Source of the DNA: Bacteroidaceae bacterium
Lineage (GTDB): Bacteria; Bacteroidota; Bacteroidia; Bacteroidales; Bacteroidaceae
Length of the DNA stretch: 40,810 nt
Reading direction: 5' to 3'
Assembly (NCBI GenBank): GCA_017408685.1
Contig: JAFQUE010000033.1
Location: 1 to 40,810 of the forward strand
A program made the position numbers and the translations under genes. Shown here piece by piece: positions 32,571 to 40,792 of this stretch (its first letter is position 1; every line of letters begins with the position of its first letter). The notes below the pieces were generated by a model. That model was not told the DNA's origin. It did not search any database and saw nothing but the letters and a program-made list of their open reading frames with translations.

Positions 32571-34217
32571 ATGAAAAAAACAGCATTTTTACTCTTGGCA
32601 TTCATGCTTTGCTGCACGGCAAGCGAGGCATGCACAAATTTTCTGGTAGGCAAGAAGGCTTCGGCCGACGGGTCTGTATTCATCTCCTACAGCGCCGACA
32701 GTTACGGCATGAGCGGATTCATTGCACATTTCCCGGCAGCAATGCACCCCGAAGGGACAATGCGCGACATATACAACTGGGATTCAGGAGATTACCTGGG
32801 ACAGATACCCGAAGCCGGAGTGACATACAATGTACTTGGCAACATCAATGAATACCAGGTTGCCATTGCCGAGACTACTTTCGGCGGACGTGAGGAACTT
32901 GTAGACACAACAGGACTCATTGATTACGGCAACCTCATATACATAGCACTGCAACGTTCACGCACTGCACGGGAGGCCATAGATGTAATGACTTCGCTTG
33001 TTGCGCAATACGGATACTACAGCAGCGGAGAGAGTTTCTCGATAGCCGACCCCAACGAGGCATGGATTCTTGAGATGATTGGCAAGGGAGGCAAGGAAAA
33101 GGGAGCCGTATGGGTTGCCATACGCATTCCCGATGACTGCATTTCGGCCCATGCCAACCAAGCACGCATACGCAAGTTCGACATGAACGACAAGGAAAAC
33201 GTACGTTATTCAAAGGACGTTATCAAGTTTGCACGCAAGATGGGTTATTTCAATGGCAAGGACGAGGACTTTGATTTTGCTGCAGCATACTGCCCTGCCG
33301 ATTTCGGTGGCCTTCGCTATTGCGACGCACGTGTATGGAGTTTCTTCAACATGTTCGGCCAGGAGGATATGTCAAAGTATCTTGCATGGGCGTCGGGCGA
33401 CGCCACCGCAGAGCCAATGCCGCTCTACATGAAACCGAAGGCACCGGTTTCGCTTCAGGACATGCAGCGCGGAATGCGTGACCATTACGAGGGCACTCCG
33501 TTCGATGTGACGGGCGACCTTGGTGCCGGCCCATACTGTATGCCTTACCGCCCTTCACCGCTCAGTTTCAAGGTCGATGGCAAGGAATATTTCAACGAAC
33601 GTCCTATCTCCACATTCCAGACAGCCTTCACTTTTGTTGCGCAACTGCGCAGTTGGCTCCCCAACGCTATTGGCGGAGTAATGTGGTTCGGAACCGATGA
33701 CGCGAACATGGTAGTGTTCACACCCGTATATTGTTGTGCAACAAGGGTCCCCGACTGCTATAAGGAAGAGTATGCCGACCCTGTTGAGTTTTCATGGAAG
33801 TCATCCTTCTGGGTATTCAACTGGGTTTCGAACATGATTTATCCCAAATACTCAATGGTCATAGATGACATGCGCTCTGTACAAGGCACACTCGAGGAGA
33901 GATACCATGCACAGAGCAGGGAGATTGAAGAGGAGGCTCTTGCTGTAATAAATTCATCGCCAAGATACGCAGTAGAGATTCTTACAGATTTCACATGCAA
34001 CAGCGCCGAGGAGACCCTCAAGGAATGGAAGGCCTTTGGCGAGAAAGTAATTGTAAAATACAACGACCTGGTGGTCAAGGAGGAGAAAAACGGAAAACTG
34101 CAACGCGGCAAAACAGGACTCGGCGGCAGGATAACACGCCCGGGCTACCCGCAGGAGTACCTGAAGCATATCGTCGAGCAGACAGGCAACAAATACCTGG
34201 TACCACAATCAAAATAA
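32571..34217 (+). CDS. C69-family dipeptidase (Ntn hydrolase)
   Basis: A 548-aa secreted peptidase. The signal peptide ends ASEA before C21, and the mature protein begins CTNFLVGKKASADGSVF. An N-terminal cysteine followed by TN and the G-x-DGS motif is the mark of peptidase family C69, where the exposed Cys is the nucleophile. The conserved core continues with GNINEYQVAIAETTFGGRE and SIADPNEAWILEM. These enzymes release dipeptides, often of broad specificity, in the periplasm. It follows the M23 gene by 26 nt and could process the peptides that enzyme releases. The C-terminus shows no anchor. Confidence 0.9.
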   Translation: MKKTAFLLLAFMLCCTASEACTNFLVGKKASADGSVFISYSADSYGMSGFIAHFPAAMHPEGTMRDIYNWDSGDYLGQIPEAGVTYNVLGNINEYQVAIAETTFGGREELVDTTGLIDYGNLIYIALQRSRTAREAIDVMTSLVAQYGYYSSGESFSIADPNEAWILEMIGKGGKEKGAVWVAIRIPDDCISAHANQARIRKFDMNDKENVRYSKDVIKFARKMGYFNGKDEDFDFAAAYCPADFGGLRYCDARVWSFFNMFGQEDMSKYLAWASGDATAEPMPLYMKPKAPVSLQDMQRGMRDHYEGTPFDVTGDLGAGPYCMPYRPSPLSFKVDGKEYFNERPISTFQTAFTFVAQLRSWLPNAIGGVMWFGTDDANMVVFTPVYCCATRVPDCYKEEYADPVEFSWKSSFWVFNWVSNMIYPKYSMVIDDMRSVQGTLEERYHAQSREIEEEALAVINSSPRYAVEILTDFTCNSAEETLKEWKAFGEKVIVKYNDLVVKEEKNGKLQRGKTGLGGRITRPGYPQEYLKHIVEQTGNKYLVPQSK

Positions 34218-34224
34218 TACGATA

Positions 34225-34256
34225 ATTGTTTTTATTCCAGGATTTAATTATATTTG
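34225..34256 (+). promoter_or_regulatory. Phosphoglucomutase gene promoter
   Basis: ATTG (34225-34228), a 20-bp spacer and TATATTTG (34249-34256), a full -7 match. The leader is about 34 nt, so the gene is expressed independently of the C69 gene. Confidence 0.65.
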
Positions 34257-34294
34257 CGGTTATACAATAGAATTCATCAACAACTTATAACAAC

Positions 34295-36034
34295 ATGGAC
34301 CAGGATTTGATTAAAATGGTAACGGAAAAGGCTACAGAGTGGCTTTCTCCCGCTTATGACGAAGAGACACGCAAGGAAGTTCAGGCAATGCTCGACAACG
34401 AGGACAAGACTCCGCTCATTGACGCATTCTACCGTGAACTCGAGTTCGGAACCGGCGGTTTACGCGGAATCATGGGTGCAGGCAGCAACCGCATGAACAT
34501 CTACACTGTAGGAAAGGCCACACAAGGTCTTGCCAACTATCTTAACGAATGTTTCAAGGAGAAGGAACAGATTTCAGTGGTTGTAGGTCACGACTGCCGT
34601 AACAACAGCCGCCTTTTTGCCGAAATATCTGCAAACATCTTCTCGGCAAACGGAATAAAGGTATACCTCTTCGAGGACCTTCGCCCAACTCCCGAGATTT
34701 CATTCGCAATACGCCACTTGGGTTGCCAGAGCGGTGTCAACATCACTGCAAGCCACAACCCCAAAGAGTACAACGGATATAAGGCTTATTGGGACGACGG
34801 TGCACAAATGCTTTCTCCGCACGATGTGAATACCATCAAGCATGTAGAGAGCGTGAAAGTCGAAGATATAAAGTTCCAAGGCAACCCCGCACTCATTGAG
34901 ATTATCGGTGAGGAGATTGACAATGCATTCCTTGACGCCGTGAAGACCCTCTCTATCGACCCCGAAGTGATTGAGCGTCACAAGGACCTGAAGATTGTCT
35001 ACACCCCAATCCACGGTTGCGGCCGCGTGCTCATCCCCGCTTCTTTGCGCCGTTGGGGCTTTGAGAATATCCACTGCGTGGAGGAACAGATGATAAAGGA
35101 CGGAAACTTCCCGACTGTTGTTTCTCCCAACCCGGAGAATCCCGAGGCCATGACTATGGCAATTGACCTTGCAAAGAAGATTGACGCCGACCTTGTAATG
35201 GCGTCGGACCCTGACGCCGACCGCTTGGCAATTGCATGCAAGGACAAGAATGGCGAGTGGATGATTATCAACGGTAACCAGACATGTATGATGTTCCTCT
35301 ACTACATCATCACCCAGTATACCAAGTTGGGAAAGATGACAGGCAAGGAATTTGTTGTAAAAACCATTGTTACGACAGAGGTCATCAAGAATATTGCCGA
35401 GAAGAACAACCTGAAGATGTATGACTGCTACACAGGTTTCAAATGGATTGCAAAGGTTATCCGTGACAATGAGGGCATAGCCAAGTACATTGGCGGAGGA
35501 GAAGAGAGTTTCGGTTTCCTGGCCGAGGACTTCTGCCGCGACAAGGACTCTGTTTCGGCCTGCAGCCTCATTGCAGAGGTTGCCGCATGGGCAAAGGACA
35601 ACGGCAAGAGCCTGTATGAGTTGCTCATGGATATCTACGTTGAATATGGTTTCTCAAAGGAGATTACCGTGAACGTGGTGAAACCGGGCAAGAGCGGCGC
35701 CGACGAGATTCGTCAGATGATGGAGAACTTCCGTGCTAACCCGCTAAAGGAGATGGCCGGCGAGAAAGTGGTATGCTATAAGGATTTCAAGACCATGAAG
35801 CAGACCGACGCTGAGGGCAACGTCACAGACATTGACATGCCCGAACCATCGAATGTGCTGCAGTACTTCACCGAAAGCGGCAACAAAGTTTCCGTACGCC
35901 CCTCCGGCACAGAACCTAAAATCAAGTTCTACATGGAGGCCAAGGGCAAGATGGGTTGCCGTGAGTGCTATGCCGACGCATGTGCAAAGGCCGACGAGAC
36001 AATAAAGGCAATGAAAGAAGCAATGGGTATCTGA
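34295..36034 (+). CDS. Phosphoglucomutase/phosphomannomutase (large, PGM2-like)
   Basis: A 579-aa alpha-D-phosphohexomutase that interconverts sugar-1- and sugar-6-phosphates. The active serine is S153 in NITASHNPKEYNGYKAYW. The magnesium loop is DPDADR with D305, D307 and D309. The sugar-recognition loop is GGGEESFGFLAED, and the phosphate-binding loop RPSGTEPKIKFYME closes the protein. The EESFG loop and the length place it with PGM2-type phosphoglucomutase/phosphopentomutases, distinct from glmM in the same window. It supplies glucose-1-phosphate for nucleotide sugars, in keeping with the neighbouring glycan genes. It ends 6 nt before an exceptionally long palindrome. Confidence 0.9.
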   Translation: MDQDLIKMVTEKATEWLSPAYDEETRKEVQAMLDNEDKTPLIDAFYRELEFGTGGLRGIMGAGSNRMNIYTVGKATQGLANYLNECFKEKEQISVVVGHDCRNNSRLFAEISANIFSANGIKVYLFEDLRPTPEISFAIRHLGCQSGVNITASHNPKEYNGYKAYWDDGAQMLSPHDVNTIKHVESVKVEDIKFQGNPALIEIIGEEIDNAFLDAVKTLSIDPEVIERHKDLKIVYTPIHGCGRVLIPASLRRWGFENIHCVEEQMIKDGNFPTVVSPNPENPEAMTMAIDLAKKIDADLVMASDPDADRLAIACKDKNGEWMIINGNQTCMMFLYYIITQYTKLGKMTGKEFVVKTIVTTEVIKNIAEKNNLKMYDCYTGFKWIAKVIRDNEGIAKYIGGGEESFGFLAEDFCRDKDSVSACSLIAEVAAWAKDNGKSLYELLMDIYVEYGFSKEITVNVVKPGKSGADEIRQMMENFRANPLKEMAGEKVVCYKDFKTMKQTDAEGNVTDIDMPEPSNVLQYFTESGNKVSVRPSGTEPKIKFYMEAKGKMGCRECYADACAKADETIKAMKEAMGI

Positions 36035-36040
36035 TAACCT

Positions 36041-36100
36041 GTTGTATATGATAAAGAAGACCGGCGGGCATGCCCGCCGGTCTTCTTTATCATATACAAC
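36041..36100. terminator. Perfect 60-nt palindrome acting as bidirectional terminator
   Basis: Positions 36041-36070 are the exact reverse complement of 36071-36100: 30 paired bases with no mismatch and no spacer (centre GGGCATGCCC). The inner part is GC-rich, and the middle of each arm is A- or T-rich (AAAGAAGA/TCTTCTTT), so a T-run lies inside the stem. It separates the mutase from the convergent DUF4249 gene. Confidence 0.85.
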
Positions 36101-36125
36101 GTATCATAAAACGCCCCATATTTCC

Positions 36126-37001
36126 TTATTTATTGATTTTTACAGGAGTTGCATGATTGTATGGCGCACAATAGTATTCCGTTGCACCATACCCTATCCA
36201 ATACCCCAACCCGCCAGAGATATTTGAACGGATACCTCCTGAATATTTGATGAAAGGATTTACACCGAGTTCCACCATGTTCTTGTAATCGTCCCAAAAA
36301 TCATATGCCACACTATCTACCTGCGCTACTTTAATCCAAAAACCATCCTCCTCGGACAACTCATAATTCTTCTTCTCGGCAGAATAAAAGAAACTGTTCC
36401 CTATTTCTACCGGGACCTTTATCGGATTGGAGTAATTGCTGTCATCAAATATTGCAAAATCGGAAGAGAGGTAACTGCTGTCACGCCCCAGAACCTTAAT
36501 GAAGAATTTATAATAATTGTGCTCGTTCGGGTTATCCTTGATTGTTGCCATGATGGTATACTTGCCGTCTGTATAATCGGACTCGATACTCTCAATTTCG
36601 GCCCTTGGCGGAATTGTAGTCTGTGCTGTGGCAATGATATTGTCATATTCTGCAACAAGCCGGTATGTCTTGCCAGCCTCACCACGTATTTTGGTTGTTG
36701 TATATATGTATGGAGGGAAATAACTGCTTGACCTCATACCGGTCAGCACAACCTCTTTCTCCCCATCGGAAACAGTAACCTTGCCCCAGTTGACAATATA
36801 CTGTTTGAGGTCATCCATTTTTATCTCCTCATCGCCTACAGGTATAGTAGTGGATAACATAACTACCGGGAAACCGCCATCATCAATCCAACCCTCGACT
36901 ACAAGTTGCGGCTCGGCCGGCACAATAACATCTCCGGTACAGGAACTGAACAAATGCAGAAAGAGCGACAAGATAAATATAAACCTACGTCTCATTATCA
37001 T
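36126..37001 (-). CDS. DUF4249 lipoprotein, partner of the TonB-dependent receptor
   Basis: A 291-aa protein. The lipoprotein signal (MIMRRRFIFILSLFLHLFSSC, cysteine C21) is followed by TGDV. The body is beta-rich with PQLVVEGWIDDGGFPVVMLSTTIP near the mature N-terminus and GEAGKTYRLVAEYDN, both typical of DUF4249. The C-terminus is GYGATEYYCAPYN. Genes of this family sit next to TonB-dependent receptors across Bacteroidetes, and by analogy with SusD-like lids they may be surface lipoproteins that help capture a substrate; no substrate is known to me. The start is 1 nt after the receptor's stop, so the two are translated together. Confidence 0.86.
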   Translation of the reverse strand: MIMRRRFIFILSLFLHLFSSCTGDVIVPAEPQLVVEGWIDDGGFPVVMLSTTIPVGDEEIKMDDLKQYIVNWGKVTVSDGEKEVVLTGMRSSSYFPPYIYTTTKIRGEAGKTYRLVAEYDNIIATAQTTIPPRAEIESIESDYTDGKYTIMATIKDNPNEHNYYKFFIKVLGRDSSYLSSDFAIFDDSNYSNPIKVPVEIGNSFFYSAEKKNYELSEEDGFWIKVAQVDSVAYDFWDDYKNMVELGVNPFIKYSGGIRSNISGGLGYWIGYGATEYYCAPYNHATPVKINK

Positions 37002-37002
37002 A

Positions 37003-39027
37003 TCATTGAAACTTGTAATACAGACTTATGGAAAACAGGACACTTGTAAAACCGGATATTCCTTTGAAGGTAATACCCTTGTCACTGCTCATTAAACCGT
37101 AAGAAATCTCATTCTGGCGGCAAAGAGCATTATAGACCGAAAGATTGACACCTGCTGTATGCCCATTCTTCCTCAAGAAGTCATAATTTGCCGAGATATC
37201 CAGTCTCAGATAGTCCTTGAGACGAAAAGCATTGTGTTCTCCGGAATCCGACAGGATATTATTATTTACCACATAAAGAGATTTCACCATAGTATAGGGG
37301 ACTCCTGTTGCGTAGGAGAGCGTTCCGCCAATGTCGAACCTGTGACCTATGCGGTACGCAGCCACTACGTTAAGTTCATGGATACGCTCATGGTTTGACG
37401 GGAACCAACGCCTGCCATGGATATCGAATTGGCGCAAAGAACGGCCGAAGGAGTATGACACCCACCCGGTAAGCCGACCGGCAAGTTTGTTCAACATCAC
37501 GTTGACGCCGAAGTTCCGTCCGTTGCCTCCTGTTGCAATGATATTCTTAAGCGAATACTCCTTATTCAGGATATCAAGCGGACTGCCATTGTACTCCACT
37601 TGATTGTAGAGTCTTTTGTAATAAGCCTCGACACAGACGTCATACCGCCCCTTGAAAATCTCACGGCGGTAACTTACTTGGAAATTATGTGAATACTGCG
37701 GTTTGAATTCGCGGTTTGCAGACAACCAGAACTCTACAGGTAGTCCCATACTGGTGAAACCGCAATTCAGCAAATACTGGTGCTGTTGGGAATAACTGAA
37801 TTCAACACGCCCTGCGCGAGGAGTATCGTACGCAACGGTAGCATATGGATTCAAGGCTGTATACATGTACCCTTTGAAATCACTGTAAACATCGCCTTTG
37901 AGAGTAAAGTCATAGTTGAACCAATTCCATAGATAACCCGAATATCTGACATAGACCGTACCTTCGAATGTCTGTTGGTCATTGCCCAAATTCTTCTGTG
38001 TCACATTAATATTTCCATACTCAGGTACCTGTGGTTTCACGTTATGGTTGACAAGAGAAACGCCTGTCTCGAGATTGCGCATTGAGAATGTCGAACGGTA
38101 ACCAATGTCATATATTTCTGACGGAAGGCCTATCTTATAGAATCCCGATATTGACAACTTGTTCCTGTAACCGCTGAAATAGAGACTCTGGCGGAGTTGC
38201 CCCCCCTCCAGTTTGCAGTCCCAATGTGCCGCCCCCAAGAGATTTCCCCATTTGTCGGCACTGTTGAAATAGAATTCACTATTGGGTCCCGCGAGTTTTG
38301 CTTTGTCGATACCCGAGTAGAAATCAATGTACAAAGTATGCTTGTTGCCGAATTTTTGTACATATGTAGCATTCAAATCGCCGAAAGAGTACAGCAGTTG
38401 CACATCGTTCATTTTGAGCAAAGACGAATAGAGCAAATTGAGGTATGAAGCACGGAATGAGGTAAATAAAGCCGACGTTTTTCCGAAAGGGATACGCAAT
38501 GTACCCTGCGAAGACATCATTCCAACTGTAACCTCACCATTAATGCGTGAAGGGATACTATCATATAACTTCATGTCCACAGCACCGCCAATGCGGCTGT
38601 GCCCTTCGTTTGCTGTGACACTCTTCTTTATCGATACTTGGGAGAAATGAGAGGGATTGAATGTAGAGAAGAGCCCCAAAAGGTGTGTCGCATTATACAC
38701 CGGCACGCCCTCAATCGAGATTATATTATGCGAATTTTCACAGCCCTGAATGTGGACGCCGGCGTCATACTCGCAGTTTGTCTGTATTCCGGGTAACATC
38801 TGCAAATAACGCAGCGGGTCGGCATTGCCCAGTATCTTGGGAAGGCGGTGCAAGAACTGCATATCCATCGTTATTGCCTTAGTATCACTGCTGTTCAAGG
38901 GCGACGATATCCTCCTGCTTGAAACGACAAAATCCTCAAGGTTACTTGAGAATATAGTATCATTCCCGGCACAACTACCGTGTGCAGGGAACAAGAGAGC
39001 AACAAACAGTAAATAGAACTGCACCAT
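37003..39027 (-). CDS. TonB-dependent outer-membrane receptor
   Basis: A 674-aa protein from the ATG at 39025-39027 (MVQFYLLFVALLFPAHG, a signal peptide). The frame extends upstream to an earlier ATG, but that lies inside a terminator-like hairpin and would bury the signal peptide. After cleavage comes the short segment LEDFVVSSRRISSPL (TonB-box-like). The plug domain (about 45-150, containing LPGIQTNCEYDAGVHIQG and ISIEGVPVYNATHLLG) and a 22-strand type barrel ending in the aromatic SISLYYKFQ follow. The N-terminal carboxypeptidase-regulatory-like domain usual in many Bacteroidetes receptors is absent. Partner: DUF4249. Confidence 0.86.
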   Translation of the reverse strand: MVQFYLLFVALLFPAHGSCAGNDTIFSSNLEDFVVSSRRISSPLNSSDTKAITMDMQFLHRLPKILGNADPLRYLQMLPGIQTNCEYDAGVHIQGCENSHNIISIEGVPVYNATHLLGLFSTFNPSHFSQVSIKKSVTANEGHSRIGGAVDMKLYDSIPSRINGEVTVGMMSSQGTLRIPFGKTSALFTSFRASYLNLLYSSLLKMNDVQLLYSFGDLNATYVQKFGNKHTLYIDFYSGIDKAKLAGPNSEFYFNSADKWGNLLGAAHWDCKLEGGQLRQSLYFSGYRNKLSISGFYKIGLPSEIYDIGYRSTFSMRNLETGVSLVNHNVKPQVPEYGNINVTQKNLGNDQQTFEGTVYVRYSGYLWNWFNYDFTLKGDVYSDFKGYMYTALNPYATVAYDTPRAGRVEFSYSQQHQYLLNCGFTSMGLPVEFWLSANREFKPQYSHNFQVSYRREIFKGRYDVCVEAYYKRLYNQVEYNGSPLDILNKEYSLKNIIATGGNGRNFGVNVMLNKLAGRLTGWVSYSFGRSLRQFDIHGRRWFPSNHERIHELNVVAAYRIGHRFDIGGTLSYATGVPYTMVKSLYVVNNNILSDSGEHNAFRLKDYLRLDISANYDFLRKNGHTAGVNLSVYNALCRQNEISYGLMSSDKGITFKGISGFTSVLFSISLYYKFQ

Positions 39028-39038
39028 AAACCAAAAAT

Positions 39039-39066
39039 AAGGGTGTGCCCCACGAGGCACGCCCTT
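39039..39066 (-). terminator. Hairpin between the acidic lipoprotein and TonB receptor genes
   Basis: Arms 39039-39049 and 39056-39066 pair over 11 positions with one mismatch on the minus strand, with a 6-nt loop. On the minus strand ATTTTT follows. It lies 21 nt after the lipoprotein stop and only 11 nt before the receptor ATG. Confidence 0.7.
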
Positions 39067-39087
39067 AACTGTTATTATAATCGATTA

Positions 39088-40410
39088 TCAAAAATCAATA
39101 TCATAACCGTAAATCAAATCCTCTAATTCTTTGAACAATTTATCAAAAGCCTTTATTACCTTATTAAAATCTTCCTCATTAAAGTATTCCTCAAGACTAT
39201 ATCTTGAACCGTCATTAAACACAATCACAGGAATAAGGTAATAATCTGTATATGTTCTATACCCATCATACCACACTTCCTCGACACTTTCAAACTTAAT
39301 TTCGGCAACAGCCTCTTCAAACCCTTCGTAATAGAGTTTTGTATCGAGATGACGATTCACCTTACTATCTAGATTCTCATCGTCTTCTTCATCATCAAGG
39401 ACCTTGAGCAAAGCCCGCAAATCCTTGCATGACGCTTTAATCTGCATCTTGTCAAGGATATCAACTGTAAAAAGATTGTCCCTGAAGTTTACAGGACCAT
39501 CTTCCTCATAGAAATCATCGTCCTCAAACGCAGACTCAAGGATCTCCGGTGTAACTGCCAGTTGGGCACTCAGCAGAACCTTATTTCCATATTTGAATTC
39601 AAATTCCGCTTTTGACTCCTTGTTATTTTCATAGTACAACCTGCTGATGTCAAAAGTATAACCATTGAAATAAAGGTTTGCACTTACGTTGTATTTATCT
39701 TTGCTTAAGTTGAATTCATCACCCTTCATTGATGACAAATCGGTATTGATTACAACCTCAAGCAATTTTTTACCGTCCTGTGTCAATACAATGGTGATTT
39801 TTTCAGGAACATCCACATAGACTCTTTCTTCACCAACAAACTCAGACCGATTGTAATAACCATTTTCGTCATAAACTTCATCATAAATTTCATCGGCAAA
39901 ACAGAATACTCTTTTTGTATCACCTGATGTCGTGAGTGTTATTACACAAGGTCTACGGTTCTGGTCCTTTACATGCAACGACAGATTGTCTGAATTAGAC
40001 CTCACCCAACGACCATTTTCTGCGACAAATTTACCCTTGAAAGCAGAAAGTCTGTATATTGCTTCGTATATTTCATAGTCCTCACTACTACTGCCATTTT
40101 CAATATAAAGACTTTCAAGACACTCATCAAGCCACTCCTCTGCCTCATCAGTTTCGTATTCAGAGTATGTATTGCTAATATACTCTGCCAACTCCATAAC
40201 ATTCTCAAAGTCGCTGGCATTGAATTCATCCATAAATTCAATTGCTGTTTCCTCAAATTTACTTTTGTCAAAGACCATAGTCGTATCCGGTTTTGGGTCC
40301 GGTTTTGGGTCCGGTGTCAGTTCTTCTTCCGGACTCAATGGATCATTACAACCTACGAATACACAAAAAGGAAGAAACAGAAACAACAGATAATAAAAAT
40401 ACCTTTTCAT
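39088..40410 (-). CDS. Acidic lipoprotein of unknown family
   Basis: A 440-aa protein. Its lipoprotein signal ends FVGC with acylated C21 (CNDPLSP), a typical Bacteroides surface-lipoprotein context. A short linker, PDPKPDPKPD, is encoded by a 12-bp tandem repeat. The rest is strongly acidic: repeated E/D clusters at about residues 87-98 (TDEAEEWLDECLE), 298-310 (EDDDFYEEDG) and 348-358 (DDEEDDENLD). It ends in a helix (EEDFNKVIKAFDKLFKELEDLI). I do not recognise a domain. The gene is visibly richer in A/T than its neighbours, in line with an acquired or fast-evolving cargo. It has its own promoter and terminator. Confidence 0.75.
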   Translation of the reverse strand: MKRYFYYLLFLFLPFCVFVGCNDPLSPEEELTPDPKPDPKPDTTMVFDKSKFEETAIEFMDEFNASDFENVMELAEYISNTYSEYETDEAEEWLDECLESLYIENGSSSEDYEIYEAIYRLSAFKGKFVAENGRWVRSNSDNLSLHVKDQNRRPCVITLTTSGDTKRVFCFADEIYDEVYDENGYYNRSEFVGEERVYVDVPEKITIVLTQDGKKLLEVVINTDLSSMKGDEFNLSKDKYNVSANLYFNGYTFDISRLYYENNKESKAEFEFKYGNKVLLSAQLAVTPEILESAFEDDDFYEEDGPVNFRDNLFTVDILDKMQIKASCKDLRALLKVLDDEEDDENLDSKVNRHLDTKLYYEGFEEAVAEIKFESVEEVWYDGYRTYTDYYLIPVIVFNDGSRYSLEEYFNEEDFNKVIKAFDKLFKELEDLIYGYDIDF

Positions 40411-40515
40411 GATTTATAATATTTTAAAATTAATAATATCGTTTCTTAAAATGGCCTGATACAGCAACACTTCATAGGTATCTTAAACCATGTTGCATAT
40501 TTTCACAATATTTTG

Positions 40516-40547
40516 CAAATATAGTTAATATCTCTGGAAAAATCTAA
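40516..40547 (-). promoter_or_regulatory. Promoter of the acidic lipoprotein gene
   Basis: On the minus strand TTAG (40544-40547), a 20-bp spacer and TATATTTG (40516-40523), a full -7 match. This gives a long AT-rich leader of about 100 nt. Confidence 0.65.
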
Positions 40548-40583
40548 CGAATGAAGGAAAATAATGATGGCGGCACTGGTGTT

Positions 40584-40707
40584 CAATGACTTATGAGGAC
40601 TTTTGATGAAAGCCTCGCCGATGCGAAAGTGCAAGGAAATGAAAGGTAATGAGGGCGAACGGTTTTCAAATCATTACCCGATAGAGAGGCAAGTTTATAG
40701 GTCATTG
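40584..40707. repeat. Nested inverted repeats upstream of the recombinase start
   Basis: The inner pair is a perfect 8-bp inverted repeat, GGTAATGA (40645-40652) and TCATTACC (40671-40678), with an 18-nt centre. The outer pair is imperfect, CAATGACTTATGA (40584-40596) against the complement of 40695-40707, 11 of 13 matching. Confidence 0.6.
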
Positions 40708-40792
40708 GAGTTTATTTCTACTCTCTGCCACATTCTGCATAACAATGTACAACTCGCTGATAACTAATTTTGTAACCAAAAAGAATTGGATT

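Larger units (their letters stand above)
40411..40792. other. Intergenic region before the edge recombinase
   Basis: 382 nt without a convincing gene. It holds the lipoprotein promoter (40516-40547), nested inverted repeats at 40584-40707, and TAATTTTG (40765-40772), a full -7 match in front of the ATG at 40793. No tRNA gene is visible. Confidence 0.6.

Noticed and set aside
39028-39060. 11-residue N-terminal extension of the TonB receptor
   Set aside because: The upstream ATG is inside the terminator hairpin and would place charged residues before an already complete signal peptide.
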